Assembly: GCF_001420695.1 (NCBI RefSeq) | Contig: NZ_LJJB01000015.1 | Span: 225,001-272,500, forward strand | Reading direction: 5' to 3' | Source of the DNA: Brevibacillus choshinensis | GTDB taxonomy: Bacteria; Bacillota; Bacilli; Brevibacillales; Brevibacillaceae | Length of the DNA: 47,500 bases | Shown: in pieces, positions 7,731-15,898 of the stretch | Layout: each line of letters begins with the position of its first letter | How positions within the stretch are numbered: position 1 is the first letter of the stretch | Translations under genes and position numbers: made by a program | The notes under the pieces: model-generated | The model's input: the letters and a program-made list of their open reading frames with translations, nothing else | Database searches by the model: none | Told to the model about the DNA's origin: nothing

Positions 7731-8696
7731 TTAGTTCGATTGATAGTATTGATGTAAATCTGCCGCGATCGCCGCCAGCCGTTCATTTAAGAAGGAAGGT
7801 TCCTGAACACGTATGGCTTTTCCAAAAGGGAGCAGGAAGTGAGGAACCTGGGTATGGACGAGCTTTTCCTCTACTTGAAAATGAGCATGCTCATGAGAGC
7901 GATCTACCAAGGTACGTCCGAGAAACCAGTGTCCACACAGATCGTTGATGGCCTGTTTTCTTCCTATGATGTGTACGGAGATCGGTTTTTCTAGCTGATC
8001 TGAGTCGGATAAGAGGCTGGTCAGAAAATATTGTCGAGCTGAAAATAAAGCAGGTCGCTGAAATGTCGAATCTGTAGGAGTCATCTTACCAATTCGATCG
8101 ACACGAAAACTGCGAATTTCCCCTCGCAGGTGACAAAAAGCGACGATATACCAATTCGCTTTCCAGTGAACGAGTCCATAGGGGTCAATCAGCCTGGTCT
8201 GAAATTCGTTCTGATAGTTTTTCTGGTATTCCATACATAGGGTGAGCTCATTTGCCACGGAGATTTCCAGTTCTTGAAGAAGCGACGCAAGCAACGGATT
8301 TGCAGGCGGCAAAATAACTTCAAAGCCTCTGCTGTGTCGCTCAATCGCTCCACGCTGTTCTTCATTGGTATACCGTTTGAGCTTGGCAATGGCGCGATCC
8401 AAATCCTCGCCGAAAGGATACCCTGCCTCTTGAGCGAACACGGCTGCGTGAACCAATGATTTTTGTTCATTCAAATCAAAGAGGAGTGGTGCATCGGCAA
8501 AAGGCTGGAGGAGGCTGTATCCACCGTTATGTCCGGCATCTGCAACAATGGGGACTCCGCTGGCACACAAAGCGTCAATGTAGCGGTAGACGGTTCGGAT
8601 GTTCATTTCCAATGCTTCGGCCAACTGTTTGGCAGTCAATCGCTTTCCTGTCTGCAACAGCCACAAGATAGAGAGCATGTTATCCGCTTTGGACAT
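7731..8696 (-). CDS. YafY-type HTH/WYL-domain transcriptional regulator
   Basis: A 321-residue regulator. The N-terminal winged helix-turn-helix (about 5-60) contains AKQLAEALEMNIRTVYRYIDAL. The central part has GYSL..., and the WYL domain (about 135-215) contains DPYGLVHWKANWYIVAFCH and a conserved RSFRVDRI. WYL domains bind ligands or nucleic acid and steer transcription of nearby genes. The natural target is its own transcript and the DinB-like gene downstream. An AAGGAGA site supports the start. Confidence 0.87.
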   Translation of the reverse strand: MSKADNMLSILWLLQTGKRLTAKQLAEALEMNIRTVYRYIDALCASGVPIVADAGHNGGYSLLQPFADAPLLFDLNEQKSLVHAAVFAQEAGYPFGEDLDRAIAKLKRYTNEEQRGAIERHSRGFEVILPPANPLLASLLQELEISVANELTLCMEYQKNYQNEFQTRLIDPYGLVHWKANWYIVAFCHLRGEIRSFRVDRIGKMTPTDSTFQRPALFSARQYFLTSLLSDSDQLEKPISVHIIGRKQAINDLCGHWFLGRTLVDRSHEHAHFQVEEKLVHTQVPHFLLPFGKAIRVQEPSFLNERLAAIAADLHQYYQSN

Positions 8697-8797
8697 CTCG
8701 TTCTCCTTTTTCCTATTGTCTGTATTGTTTCCCTATTTTAACAATTACATGCATTGTCGACCATTAGAAAAGAACCGAGATACCGTAGTGGTGGGGC

Positions 8798-8996
8798 GGA
8801 AAAAGGAGAAAACGCTCCAGGTTAGTAGGGACACTTGCGCGGGGGCATCCCTGTACGGCTCCATTCCAAAAGCGGAACGGCGTCCAAAGTTGTCGCTTCC
8901 AGGGAGTATTTCAGAGGTGGACGCTCTAGCGTGTTCCGCTTTTTCCATTCCGCCTCGGCTGTGTCCCTAATACCTTCGCTTTTTTCTCCTTTTTCC
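8798..8996. repeat. 199-bp nested imperfect palindrome
   Basis: The only gene-free stretch here (8697-9160) is largely one symmetrical element. Four blocks pair around a centre near 8900: 8798-8812 with 8982-8996, 8826-8834 with 8961-8969, 8868-8878 with 8933-8943, and 8881-8886 with 8918-8923. The outer block GGAAAAAGGAGAAAA mirrors TTTTTTCTCCTTTTTCC with one extra T. Intervening segments do not pair perfectly. It could be a MITE-like or other dispersed element, or a large structured RNA. No second copy is visible in this window and no ORF in it looks real. Confidence 0.65.
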
Positions 8997-9160
8997 TGGA
9001 CTGCTATTCTGGTTAGGCTGGCTTTTAGTACTTTCTGTTTGCTTGTTATGCTTCGCTATTTCCCGTCAGAGCAACGTCTAAAAGTAAACGTCTCTGGGAG
9101 AGCATACATAAAAACCCTTCCGCATTTACGCCAGAAGGGTCTCATTCCTACCATTCACTT

Positions 9161-11404
9161 TTACGATTTCATCCTCAACAGCCTCATGCTGTTCAAAATC
9201 ACGATCAGCGCCGCTCCTGTATCGCTTAGAACGGCCAGCCACAGGGTCAGCCAGCCGGGGAAGATCAGGATGAGTGCCACCAGCTTCACTATGATCGAGA
9301 ACCAGATGTTTTGCTGGATGATCTGCAGTGCTTTGCGACTGATGTTTACTGTGTGGGGGAGCTTCTCCAGATTGTCGGCCATGAGCACAATATCTGCTGT
9401 TTCCATCGCCGTGTCCGTACCGGCACCACCCATGGCGATACCCAGATCCGCAGTCGCCAGTGCTGGCGCATCGTTGATCCCGTCCCCGACCATCGCCACT
9501 GTCTTTCCTTCTTGCTGCAGTTTTTTGATGGCCGCTACTTTATCCTCCGGCAACAGCTCTGCAAAATAACGACTGACTCCTGTCAGCTTCGCCACCTTTG
9601 CGGCTGTCCCGCGGTTGTCACCTGTCAGCATGACAATCTCGTCAATTCCCGCTGCTTTCAGCTTGCCGATTGCACCCACGGAAATATCACGAATCATATC
9701 AGACACGGCGATCATTCCGAGAATCGCTTGAGAAGTACCGATCATCACAATCGTATTGCCTTCTTGCTGCAACGACTCGATCTGGTCCGTCCAGGCTGTG
9801 AGTGAAACTCCCTTTTCTGAAAACAGAGCCGGCTTCCCTGCGAAATAGTTCTCTCCATCAATCGTGGCTTCCGCTCCTTTTCCGACGAGGACGCGAAAAT
9901 CTTGGCCAACCAAGGACGCGATCTTCTTTTCATTCGCATACGCCAGGATCGCCTGCGCAATCGGATGGCGGGAGTGCTCCTCGATCGTTCGAGCGATCGC
10001 CAGCACTTCGTCCTCCTTGTCCGATGGTGCTACGATCTGGGAGACCTGCGGCTTGCCCACAGTCAATGTACCCGTTTTGTCAAAAGCAATAGCCGTAATC
10101 GCTCCCGCTTTTTCCAGGAAGGTTCCGCCTTTGATCAGCACACCGTTTCGCGCTGCATTCCCAATCGCAGATACGATGGCCACCGGCGTCGAAATAACCA
10201 ACGCGCACGGACATGCTACGACTAGCAGCTCCAGACCTTTGTAGAACCAATCGCCCCACGTCCCCCAACCAAATAACGGAGGAAAAACAATAACGAGTAA
10301 AGCCAGGACGAGGACAATCGGTGTGTACAACGCCGCGAATTTATCGACAAACGCTTGGGTAGGAGCCTTTTTCTCCTGCGCTTCCTCGACCAGATGAATG
10401 ATTTTCGCGATGGCCGTATCTTCGACGAGTCGGGTCACTCTCACTTCCAGCGATCCGCTTTCGTTGACACTACCCGCAAACACAAAATCACCTACCTGCT
10501 TATCAACCGGAATGGACTCGCCCGTAATCGGCGCCTGATTGACGCTGGAGACTCCAGCGAGGATTTCTCCGTCCAAAGGTACTTTTTCGCCCGGTTTGAC
10601 TACGATTACATCCCCTACACCGACATCCTCCACAGGCCGTCTGACCATGGATGCTCCTTGCTTTACCCACGCCTCGGCCGGTGCCAGATCCATCAGGGTA
10701 CGTATCGAATCACGTGTCTTCTCGATGGAATTGGTTTGCAGCCAGTTTCCGATGGCAAACAGCCAAACAACTGTCGCCCCTTCTAGCCACTCTCCGATCA
10801 AGGCGGCTCCAATCGCAGCTACAGACATCAGCACGTTCATGTCTAACGAACCACTTTTGATCGCGTAAAAGGCGCTGCGAGCAGGTCGGTAACCCCCGAC
10901 AATCATGGACAATGCGTAACAAACGATCAAGACAGGCTCAGGAATACTCGTGAACGAGCCCAGAAAGCCTAGCGCGAGCAAAATACCCGAGATGACCGCA
11001 AGTCTAGTACCCACCCCGTCCGTTTGTTCCGTCTTTTGCCCTCTTCCCCGAGACAGTGGGCTCGCTGCGTATCCTGCCTTGGACACTTCACTGACGATCG
11101 CTTCATCGGAGAGGCCTTGTTGCACGATCTGCATTTTTCCCGTAGAAAAATTCACGCTTACTTCCTGCACAGCCGCTATTGATTTCATGTGTTTTTCCAA
11201 TGATTTGGCGCACGAGCTGCAATCCATCCCGATGATCCGGTAAACCGCTCCTCTGGATAAACGCTCCATACTGATCGCTCCAGCAGCAGCCGTTTCGCTA
11301 CCGATCACAGGGAGCAGTTTCATGCCTGAATGATCATGCACATGATCTGTGCCGCACTGGTGATGATCGCTACAGCAGGCACTCTTTTTTTCGTCCTCTG
11401 ACAT
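9161..11404 (-). CDS. cadA: Heavy-metal P-type ATPase, Cd/Zn/Co exporter
   Basis: A 747-residue P1B-type ATPase that exports divalent heavy metals across the membrane. The first 26 residues are rich in Cys and His (CCSDHHQC, HVHDH), followed by one heavy-metal-associated domain with GMDCSSC (59-65). Transmembrane CPC is at 398-400, the actuator TGES at 294-297, phosphorylation DKTGT at 442-446, the HP of the nucleotide domain in EHSRHP, and GDGINDAP near the end. CPC with a His/Cys-rich N-terminus and a GMDCxxC domain fits the Cd/Zn group rather than the Cu group. A CadC-type operator overlaps its promoter, and a CadC-like regulator gene lies 0.7 kb away. Confidence 0.92.
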   Translation of the reverse strand: MSEDEKKSACCSDHHQCGTDHVHDHSGMKLLPVIGSETAAAGAISMERLSRGAVYRIIGMDCSSCAKSLEKHMKSIAAVQEVSVNFSTGKMQIVQQGLSDEAIVSEVSKAGYAASPLSRGRGQKTEQTDGVGTRLAVISGILLALGFLGSFTSIPEPVLIVCYALSMIVGGYRPARSAFYAIKSGSLDMNVLMSVAAIGAALIGEWLEGATVVWLFAIGNWLQTNSIEKTRDSIRTLMDLAPAEAWVKQGASMVRRPVEDVGVGDVIVVKPGEKVPLDGEILAGVSSVNQAPITGESIPVDKQVGDFVFAGSVNESGSLEVRVTRLVEDTAIAKIIHLVEEAQEKKAPTQAFVDKFAALYTPIVLVLALLVIVFPPLFGWGTWGDWFYKGLELLVVACPCALVISTPVAIVSAIGNAARNGVLIKGGTFLEKAGAITAIAFDKTGTLTVGKPQVSQIVAPSDKEDEVLAIARTIEEHSRHPIAQAILAYANEKKIASLVGQDFRVLVGKGAEATIDGENYFAGKPALFSEKGVSLTAWTDQIESLQQEGNTIVMIGTSQAILGMIAVSDMIRDISVGAIGKLKAAGIDEIVMLTGDNRGTAAKVAKLTGVSRYFAELLPEDKVAAIKKLQQEGKTVAMVGDGINDAPALATADLGIAMGGAGTDTAMETADIVLMADNLEKLPHTVNISRKALQIIQQNIWFSIIVKLVALILIFPGWLTLWLAVLSDTGAALIVILNSMRLLRMKS

Positions 11405-11458
11405 CTGCTCTCACCTATTTTCTAATCCACTATTTTGTCCTCATTCATCCAATAACAT

Positions 11459-11508
11459 TCAAACAAACATTTAATTATTATAGTATCCCAACCCTTCAGT
11501 TGGTTCAA
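11459..11508 (-). promoter_or_regulatory. cadA promoter with CadC-type operator
   Basis: A sigma-A promoter reads TTGAAC (11508-11503), 17 bases, TACTAT (11485-11480). Just downstream, TCAAACAAACATTTAA (11459-11474) matches the staphylococcal cadO core TCAAATAAATATTTGA in 13 of 16 positions from memory. It overlaps the expected transcription start, as a repressor site should. An alternative reading with TATAAT and a 20-base spacer would suit a MerR-type activator, but no such gene is nearby. Confidence 0.65.
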
Positions 11509-11599
11509 GAATAGAATTTGATTTTTCAGCCTATTTTTCGTACGCCCTATTCCCTTTATGCACAAAAAAGAGACTCCCTTGTGGAAAGCCCCTGAAAGA

Positions 11600-11896
11600 T
11601 TAACGAACAGCGTTTTCTTTTGGATTCGGTACGGTTTGCCAGCGTTCGCCGCAGTCCAGACAAAGACATTTAATCACTTTGCGTTTCTCGAGCGCCAAAC
11701 GAATGGCAAAGAGCACGAACGCTCCAGACAGACCGAGAAACAGGAAAATGACAGGGGTTCCTTTTACGGAAATTCCAATCCAGGCCAGCACCGCCAAGAC
11801 CAATGCATAGATGATGGTATAGAGAAGTCGATTAATCGACTCGGTAAAGTCAATTTTTTTGGAACGGCATTTTGGACATTTTTGCTGTACGTTCAT
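11600..11896 (-). CDS. Small membrane protein with a split zinc ribbon
   Basis: A 98-residue protein not assigned to a named family. CPKC near the N-terminus and CLDC near the C-terminus could together form one zinc ribbon. Between them are two hydrophobic segments (about 25-45 and 50-68) that would place both ends in the cytoplasm. The start at 11896 is chosen because GGGAG lies eight bases upstream; an upstream in-frame ATG at 11929 has no such site. It lies between the metal exporter and its regulator, but no direct link to metals is shown. Confidence 0.65.
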   Translation of the reverse strand: MNVQQKCPKCRSKKIDFTESINRLLYTIIYALVLAVLAWIGISVKGTPVIFLFLGLSGAFVLFAIRLALEKRKVIKCLCLDCGERWQTVPNPKENAVR

Positions 11897-12001
11897 GAAT
11901 ATCTCCCAGTTCCTTTCCACGTTAAACATTCCGATTGAACATTTTAATCTTACACCAAAAAATAGGGGGACACTACCACGTCATCAAAATGTCGTTTTTC
12001 C

Positions 12002-12030
12002 TTCCCAGTTTTCCTGCGAATGACTATAAT
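12002..12030 (+). promoter_or_regulatory. Candidate promoter of the ArsR/CadC-type regulator
   Basis: A perfect -10 TATAAT at 12025-12030 lies 17 bases after a weak -35 TTCCCA, 37 bases ahead of the GTG start. Confidence 0.45.
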
Positions 12031-12066
12031 AATAGGACATTGTAATGAGGCAAGAGGTGAATTCCG

Positions 12067-12456
12067 GTGTCTCCAAAAGAACAGGACGATATCTGTGAAG
12101 TTCAGTGTTTTGATGATGAAAAAGTAAATCGCTTAAAGCCGTACGCTGCCGAATCCATCGGTGTCGCTAAGATTTTCAAGGCATTGGCTGATGATACGCG
12201 CGCCAAAATCATTCACATCCTGTCTTTGGAAGACGAGCTCTGTGTTTGTGATATCGCCGCTATTATTGGCAGCTCGATTGCCAATACGTCTCACCATTTG
12301 CGTTTGCTACGTAATATGGGTCTTGCCAAGTATCGGAAAGAAGGAAAGCTCGTTTTCTATTCACTCGATGATGACCACGTTCGCCATCTCATCTCAGCAG
12401 GCGTTGAACACGCCAAGGAACAAAGAGTTCCCGTGAATTCAGAAAGCAACGGATGA
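12067..12456 (+). CDS. cadC: ArsR/SmtB-family metal repressor, CadC-like
   Basis: A 129-residue winged-helix repressor. It has a cysteine near the N-terminus (DICEVQC, residues 9-14), the alpha-3 metal motif ELCVCDIA (about 57-64) and recognition helix SSIANTSHHLRLL. Together these give the N-terminal plus alpha-3 cysteine site of CadC-type sensors of Cd, Pb and Zn. It would leave DNA when metal binds. The start is GTG at 12067 with AGAGGTGA upstream. The expected target is the operator upstream of the P-type ATPase, divergently placed 0.6 kb away. Functional assignment to that operator is inference from motif and proximity. Confidence 0.88.
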   Translation: MSPKEQDDICEVQCFDDEKVNRLKPYAAESIGVAKIFKALADDTRAKIIHILSLEDELCVCDIAAIIGSSIANTSHHLRLLRNMGLAKYRKEGKLVFYSLDDDHVRHLISAGVEHAKEQRVPVNSESNG

Positions 12457-12472
12457 TGAGGCATTGCACTAG

Positions 12473-12515
12473 AAAAGGATTACTCCCTGCACCTTGCGGA
12501 GTAATCCTTTTTTTC
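12473..12515. terminator. Strong terminator after the CadC-like gene
   Basis: A perfect 14-bp stem (12473-12486 with 12498-12511) is followed by T7 on the plus strand. Its reverse can also end the histidine kinase transcript, whose stop is just beyond it. Confidence 0.9.
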
Positions 12516-12516
12516 T

Positions 12517-13929
12517 TTATCCTCTCTTGTCCGGGCGCTCCAGCGAAACAGGGAGCGCTGCGGGAAGCTTGACAGTCACTCTCGTTCCTTCCCCTTGCTC
12601 GCTTTCTATGTGGAGACTGCCTCCTACGATTTGAATAATTCTCCTGACGATTGCTAGTCCCAGACCACTCCCCGTTTCTGTACGATTTCTCGATTTGTCT
12701 CCTTTATAAAAGCGGTCGAATATATGGGTGAGCTCGTTTTCAGATATCCCGATGCCAGTATCTGTCAGGGAGACCTCAATATCGGTATCTTGGCGAATTT
12801 CGATACGAATAGAACCTCCTGGCTCAGTAAACTTGATGCTGTTGGCTAACAGGTTGATCCATACTTGATTGAGCAATGCTTTGTCGGCACAGACCAACGT
12901 TTCCGGTAAATCCAGATCTATCTGGAGCCGTTTCTTTTGCCATTGGATCTCTAGCATCAAAAGCACCTGCCTGATTTGCTCGTCCAGCTGATAGACAGTT
13001 GGTTCATACAGACCTGTTTCTTTATCCAGAGAAGCCAACGTCAGCAGTTGTTTGCTTAGGGAGGACAGTCGTTTGCTCTCCTCCTCGATGATGGTGAGGT
13101 ACTCCTCCTGCTGTTCTCGGGTCACGCCGCCACTGCGGATCGCTTGAGAAAATCCTTGAATCGACGTGAGCGGCGACTGGATTTCGTGAGAGACGTTGGA
13201 CACAAATTCCTGTCTCATATCATCCAGCTGCTTTAAAGATTGCGTCATTTGCGTAAAGTTCGCAGCCAAATATCCGATCTCATCTCGGCGCGTAATATCG
13301 AGCTGGATTTCGTAGTCGCCTTCCGCCAGCTTTTTGGTCGCACGGGTCAGCGTCTTGATCGGTTTTACCAAGTACCGCGTAAAGACGAGGATCAAAATCA
13401 TGCTAATGAACAGCATCGCAGCAAGCAGAAAGGCAAACAAAATATGAACTTCACCGAATTGCTGTTCGATGTTAGGGCGCACAAATAGCGCATATTTCTT
13501 ACCGTTTTCCTCTAACGGCAGTCCAATGCTGTTCTTCAACGTGTTCTCAAAAAAGCCGGTCACAAACAAGCCATGCTGTTCTTCCGAGATTCCTCGGTAG
13601 ATTTCACCCGAAAGCACTTTTTGCAGGACTTCCGGACTTATCTCATAATCCCGAAATGGAGCTCCAAACTCAGTCCCCTTCCCCTGCTCATCGACCATGT
13701 ACAATTGAAAGTTCAGATTAGCGATATGCGTCATAAAGCCCTGCAAATCAAGAGCGGAGCGTTTTTCGTACAAGCTGATGATCTCCGTTCCGATCCGGGT
13801 GATTTTCTGTTCATTGTACGCTCTCAAGTTTTGTTGATAATACTCATTGGCGAGTAGAAAGCCCAGTGTTCCGCTGATGATCACAATCCCGATAAAGGTA
13901 AGGACGAGACGTACATAGAGAGACTTCAC
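12517..13929 (-). CDS. hssS: HssS-like heme sensor histidine kinase
   Basis: A 470-residue membrane kinase. Transmembrane segments at about 8-27 and 163-184 enclose an extracellular sensor domain of about 135 residues. HAMP follows (to about 235), then HisKA with phospho-acceptor His248 in NVSHEIQSP, and the ATPase with N box (NLLANSIKF), DTGIGI and GSGLGL. The sensor segment closely follows staphylococcal HssS as I remember it: the FVTGFFEN block, the LFVRPNI block before helix 2, and the YYxxNLxA run after helix 1. HssS detects excess heme and normally controls the HrtAB exporter, which is not in this window. It starts 3 bases after the response regulator. Confidence 0.82.
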   Translation of the reverse strand: MKSLYVRLVLTFIGIVIISGTLGFLLANEYYQQNLRAYNEQKITRIGTEIISLYEKRSALDLQGFMTHIANLNFQLYMVDEQGKGTEFGAPFRDYEISPEVLQKVLSGEIYRGISEEQHGLFVTGFFENTLKNSIGLPLEENGKKYALFVRPNIEQQFGEVHILFAFLLAAMLFISMILILVFTRYLVKPIKTLTRATKKLAEGDYEIQLDITRRDEIGYLAANFTQMTQSLKQLDDMRQEFVSNVSHEIQSPLTSIQGFSQAIRSGGVTREQQEEYLTIIEEESKRLSSLSKQLLTLASLDKETGLYEPTVYQLDEQIRQVLLMLEIQWQKKRLQIDLDLPETLVCADKALLNQVWINLLANSIKFTEPGGSIRIEIRQDTDIEVSLTDTGIGISENELTHIFDRFYKGDKSRNRTETGSGLGLAIVRRIIQIVGGSLHIESEQGEGTRVTVKLPAALPVSLERPDKRG

Positions 13930-13932
13930 CCG

Positions 13933-14607
13933 CTATCGTACCTCCAGCTTGTAGCCCAAGCCACGGACCGTAGAAATGACAAAGTCGTCCGTCTTATCCG
14001 CGAATTTTTCGCGCAGTCGTTTGATATGAACATCGATGGTTCTGCTCTCGCTCTCACTCTCGCTGCCCCAGACCAGCTTCAGCAGCTGATCTCTCGTAAA
14101 CGTACGATCCGGAAAGCTCGCCAGCTGTACCAGCAGCTCAAATTCCTTCAGGGGGAGATGGATGCTTTCCTCCCCTATTTTCACGACGTGACTCAAGCGA
14201 TCAATGACCGTTTGGTTCATGACGATGACCTGCTTGCTGACCATCTGATAGCGACGCAGCAACGCCTTTATCCGATACAGCAACTCCATCGGCTCGAACG
14301 GCTTGGTCAAGTAGTCGTCTGTACCCGCCTTAAACCCTTTCTCCTTGTCTCGCACCTCGCCTTTGGCTGTCAGCATGATGACTGGAATATCGTAGGCGTC
14401 CCGAATTTCGCGGCATAGCTCCCATCCATTTTTCCCGGGCATCATAATATCCACGACAGCCAAATGAATCTGTTCTTCTTCCATCATAGCCGCTGCTTTC
14501 TCTCCGTCAGAGGCGGCTATTACTTGATACCCCTCTTTTTCCAAATAAAATCGCAACAGTTCGCGAATGTGCGGATCGTCGTCAGCGACCAGAATCGAAA
14601 CCTTCAT
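13933..14607 (-). CDS. hssR: HssR-like OmpR-family response regulator
   Basis: A 224-residue two-component regulator. The receiver has the acidic pair at 9-11, phosphorylation site Asp53 in VVDIMMPG, and the switch Thr/Lys in LTA and TKPF. The C-terminal winged helix has the OmpR recognition segment RTIDVHIKRLREK. The sequence follows HssR in AVVDIMM, YDIPVIMLTA and GTDDYxTKPFE. It is the cognate partner of the kinase that follows. A GTTCAT-N5-GTTCAT direct repeat with the 11-base period known for HssR sites lies upstream, pointing to autoregulation. A small serine/glutamate repeat (SESESES, near 183-189) in the winged domain is unusual. Confidence 0.85.
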   Translation of the reverse strand: MKVSILVADDDPHIRELLRFYLEKEGYQVIAASDGEKAAAMMEEEQIHLAVVDIMMPGKNGWELCREIRDAYDIPVIMLTAKGEVRDKEKGFKAGTDDYLTKPFEPMELLYRIKALLRRYQMVSKQVIVMNQTVIDRLSHVVKIGEESIHLPLKEFELLVQLASFPDRTFTRDQLLKLVWGSESESESRTIDVHIKRLREKFADKTDDFVISTVRGLGYKLEVR

Positions 14608-14743
14608 CTTGCCGATCCCCCCTGTTTATGCCAATCGCAGGCTGACAATAACGCGCGCTGCGGAGAAGCAAGATACCAACTAACAATGCCCCAAACCAGA
14701 TGGCAAGACCCATGATATGTGCGAAATACATTCCCGCATACAT
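14582..14743 (-). CDS. Possible 53-residue single-span membrane protein upstream of hssR
   Basis: ATG at 14743 has AAGGAGA eight bases upstream and opens a 53-codon frame. A hydrophobic segment (residues 5-27, FAHIMGLAIWFGALLVGILL) is followed by basic and polar residues. It ends in TGA inside the first codons of hssR, overlapping it by 26 bases, so translation may be coupled. It could be a small modulator of the kinase or a remnant of a larger CopD-like membrane protein. I do not recognise it; reality rests on the ribosome binding site, the hydrophobic pattern and the overlap. Confidence 0.5.
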   Translation of the reverse strand: MYAGMYFAHIMGLAIWFGALLVGILLLRSARYCQPAIGINRGDRQDEGFDSGR

Positions 14744-14842
14744 ACACATTCTCCTTTTTCCCCAATTTTATCGTCATTACGCATGCCTGGATCACATACG
14801 AACCTGTCATTACTTATTACAACACCACTTTATCGATCCTGT

Positions 14843-14860
14843 ATGAACATCGGATGAACA
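14843..14860 (-). promoter_or_regulatory. HssR-like direct-repeat box
   Basis: On the minus strand GTTCATCCGATGTTCATA contains two GTTCAT half-sites with an 11-base period. The published HssR box is a direct repeat of GTTCATATT with the same period. It lies about 100 bases upstream of the small ORF that precedes hssR. Confidence 0.6.
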
Positions 14861-14889
14861 AAGGATAACGTCTTGGGCTGGACAACGTC

Positions 14890-14925
14890 AAAAAAACCAT
14901 CGCCGCACGAGGTGCATGACGATGG
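14890..14925 (-). terminator. Terminator of the alpha/beta hydrolase gene
   Basis: CCATCG (14897-14902) pairs with CGATGG (14920-14925), with an inner GCAC/GTGC helix. On the minus strand it ends in T7. Confidence 0.8.
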
Positions 14926-14951
14926 CTTCCCTTCTCTCGATTCTTTTTCGG

Positions 14952-15734
14952 CTACGCTTTTACAAACGCCGCAATATCCTCCCCGATCTTTTGGGGGATT
15001 TCCCACTGGATGTTGTGACCGACGTCCGGGTAACGCTTGAACTGGGCATGGGGAATCGCTGCTTGTAAACGCACCTGATCTTCGAAAGGAAACACAGCGT
15101 CCTGTTCTCCCCAGATGATCAAGGTCGGCGCACTGATTTTAGATAGACGAGCGCTGTAATCGTCCGTCATCAGCATGTGGGTCGCGCTCTTCCATACAGA
15201 GATGGGGACAGCAGCTGTCTCCTCTTTTAACTGTGCTAGAAACTCGGTGTCAACGGGAGTAGGCGTAGAAGTCCACTCTTCGAGAAAGGCAGGATCGACC
15301 TTATCTTGAATCTGTTGAATGTTCTCCCACAGCCAGTCCAGCGTCCCATTCCCTACTGTTTTGTCTGCTGAGCCTACGAGAATCAAGTTGGAAACGCGTT
15401 CTGGGTATTTGATCGCGATGTACTGAGCGATAAAGCTCCCCATCGAGTGGCCTGCGATGGAGGCCTTCTCAATGTGTAAGGCATCCATAAACGAAATGAC
15501 ATCATCCGCAAAGTCTGACAACGTATAGGGACCGTCCGGAGCAACCGAATCGCCATGCCCTCGCTGATCCAGCACATACACGTGGTAGTCCTTGGCCAGC
15601 TCAGGCAAAGACAACGACCAGGAACGGCTCGAATCAGTAAGGCCATGCAAGAGAATCAAGACCTGTGCTTCCTGTGGACCAGCTTCTACATACTTCATTT
15701 CCAGACCTGTTTTGAGGCTGATGGAGAGCTTCAT
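14952..15734 (-). CDS. Alpha/beta hydrolase
   Basis: A 260-residue cytoplasmic alpha/beta hydrolase. It has the oxyanion LLHGLTDSS near residue 30, the nucleophile elbow GHSMGS with Ser97, a catalytic acid in WGEQDAVFP, and the His in VGHNIQ near the C-terminus. The family includes esterases and C-C hydrolases; the substrate is unknown. ATG at 15734 is preferred because AAGG lies nine bases upstream; the in-frame GTG at 15743 is too close to it. It is a single-gene unit. Confidence 0.87.
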   Translation of the reverse strand: MKLSISLKTGLEMKYVEAGPQEAQVLILLHGLTDSSRSWSLSLPELAKDYHVYVLDQRGHGDSVAPDGPYTLSDFADDVISFMDALHIEKASIAGHSMGSFIAQYIAIKYPERVSNLILVGSADKTVGNGTLDWLWENIQQIQDKVDPAFLEEWTSTPTPVDTEFLAQLKEETAAVPISVWKSATHMLMTDDYSARLSKISAPTLIIWGEQDAVFPFEDQVRLQAAIPHAQFKRYPDVGHNIQWEIPQKIGEDIAAFVKA

Positions 15735-15839
15735 CGCAATCACCCTTCTTACCTGATTTTCTTTGCGCCGTATTCCATCCCATGCTATGCCAAAAGACTA
15801 GAAGCTAGAACAAGCTCTCCTCTTGCTAGAAGACAAAAG

Positions 15840-15873
15840 AAAAAGAAGCGCTCTGATTGATGCGCCCCTTTTT
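15840..15873. terminator. Bidirectional terminator after the Mo-subunit gene
   Basis: AAAAG-AA-GCGC pairs with GCGCCCCTTTT (15841-15851 with 15862-15872). T-rich tails on both strands suit the end of the molybdenum hydroxylase operon. Confidence 0.6.
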
Positions 15874-15898
15874 GTTCTATTGCTATTGTTTTGTACGA

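Noticed and set aside
11477-11508. MerR-type cadA promoter with a 20-base spacer (TTGAAC to TATAAT) and dyad CCAAC/GTTGG
   Set aside because: A 17-base spacer to TACTAT is equally good, the dyad is short, and a CadC-type operator and CadC-like gene are present whereas no local MerR metal regulator is.
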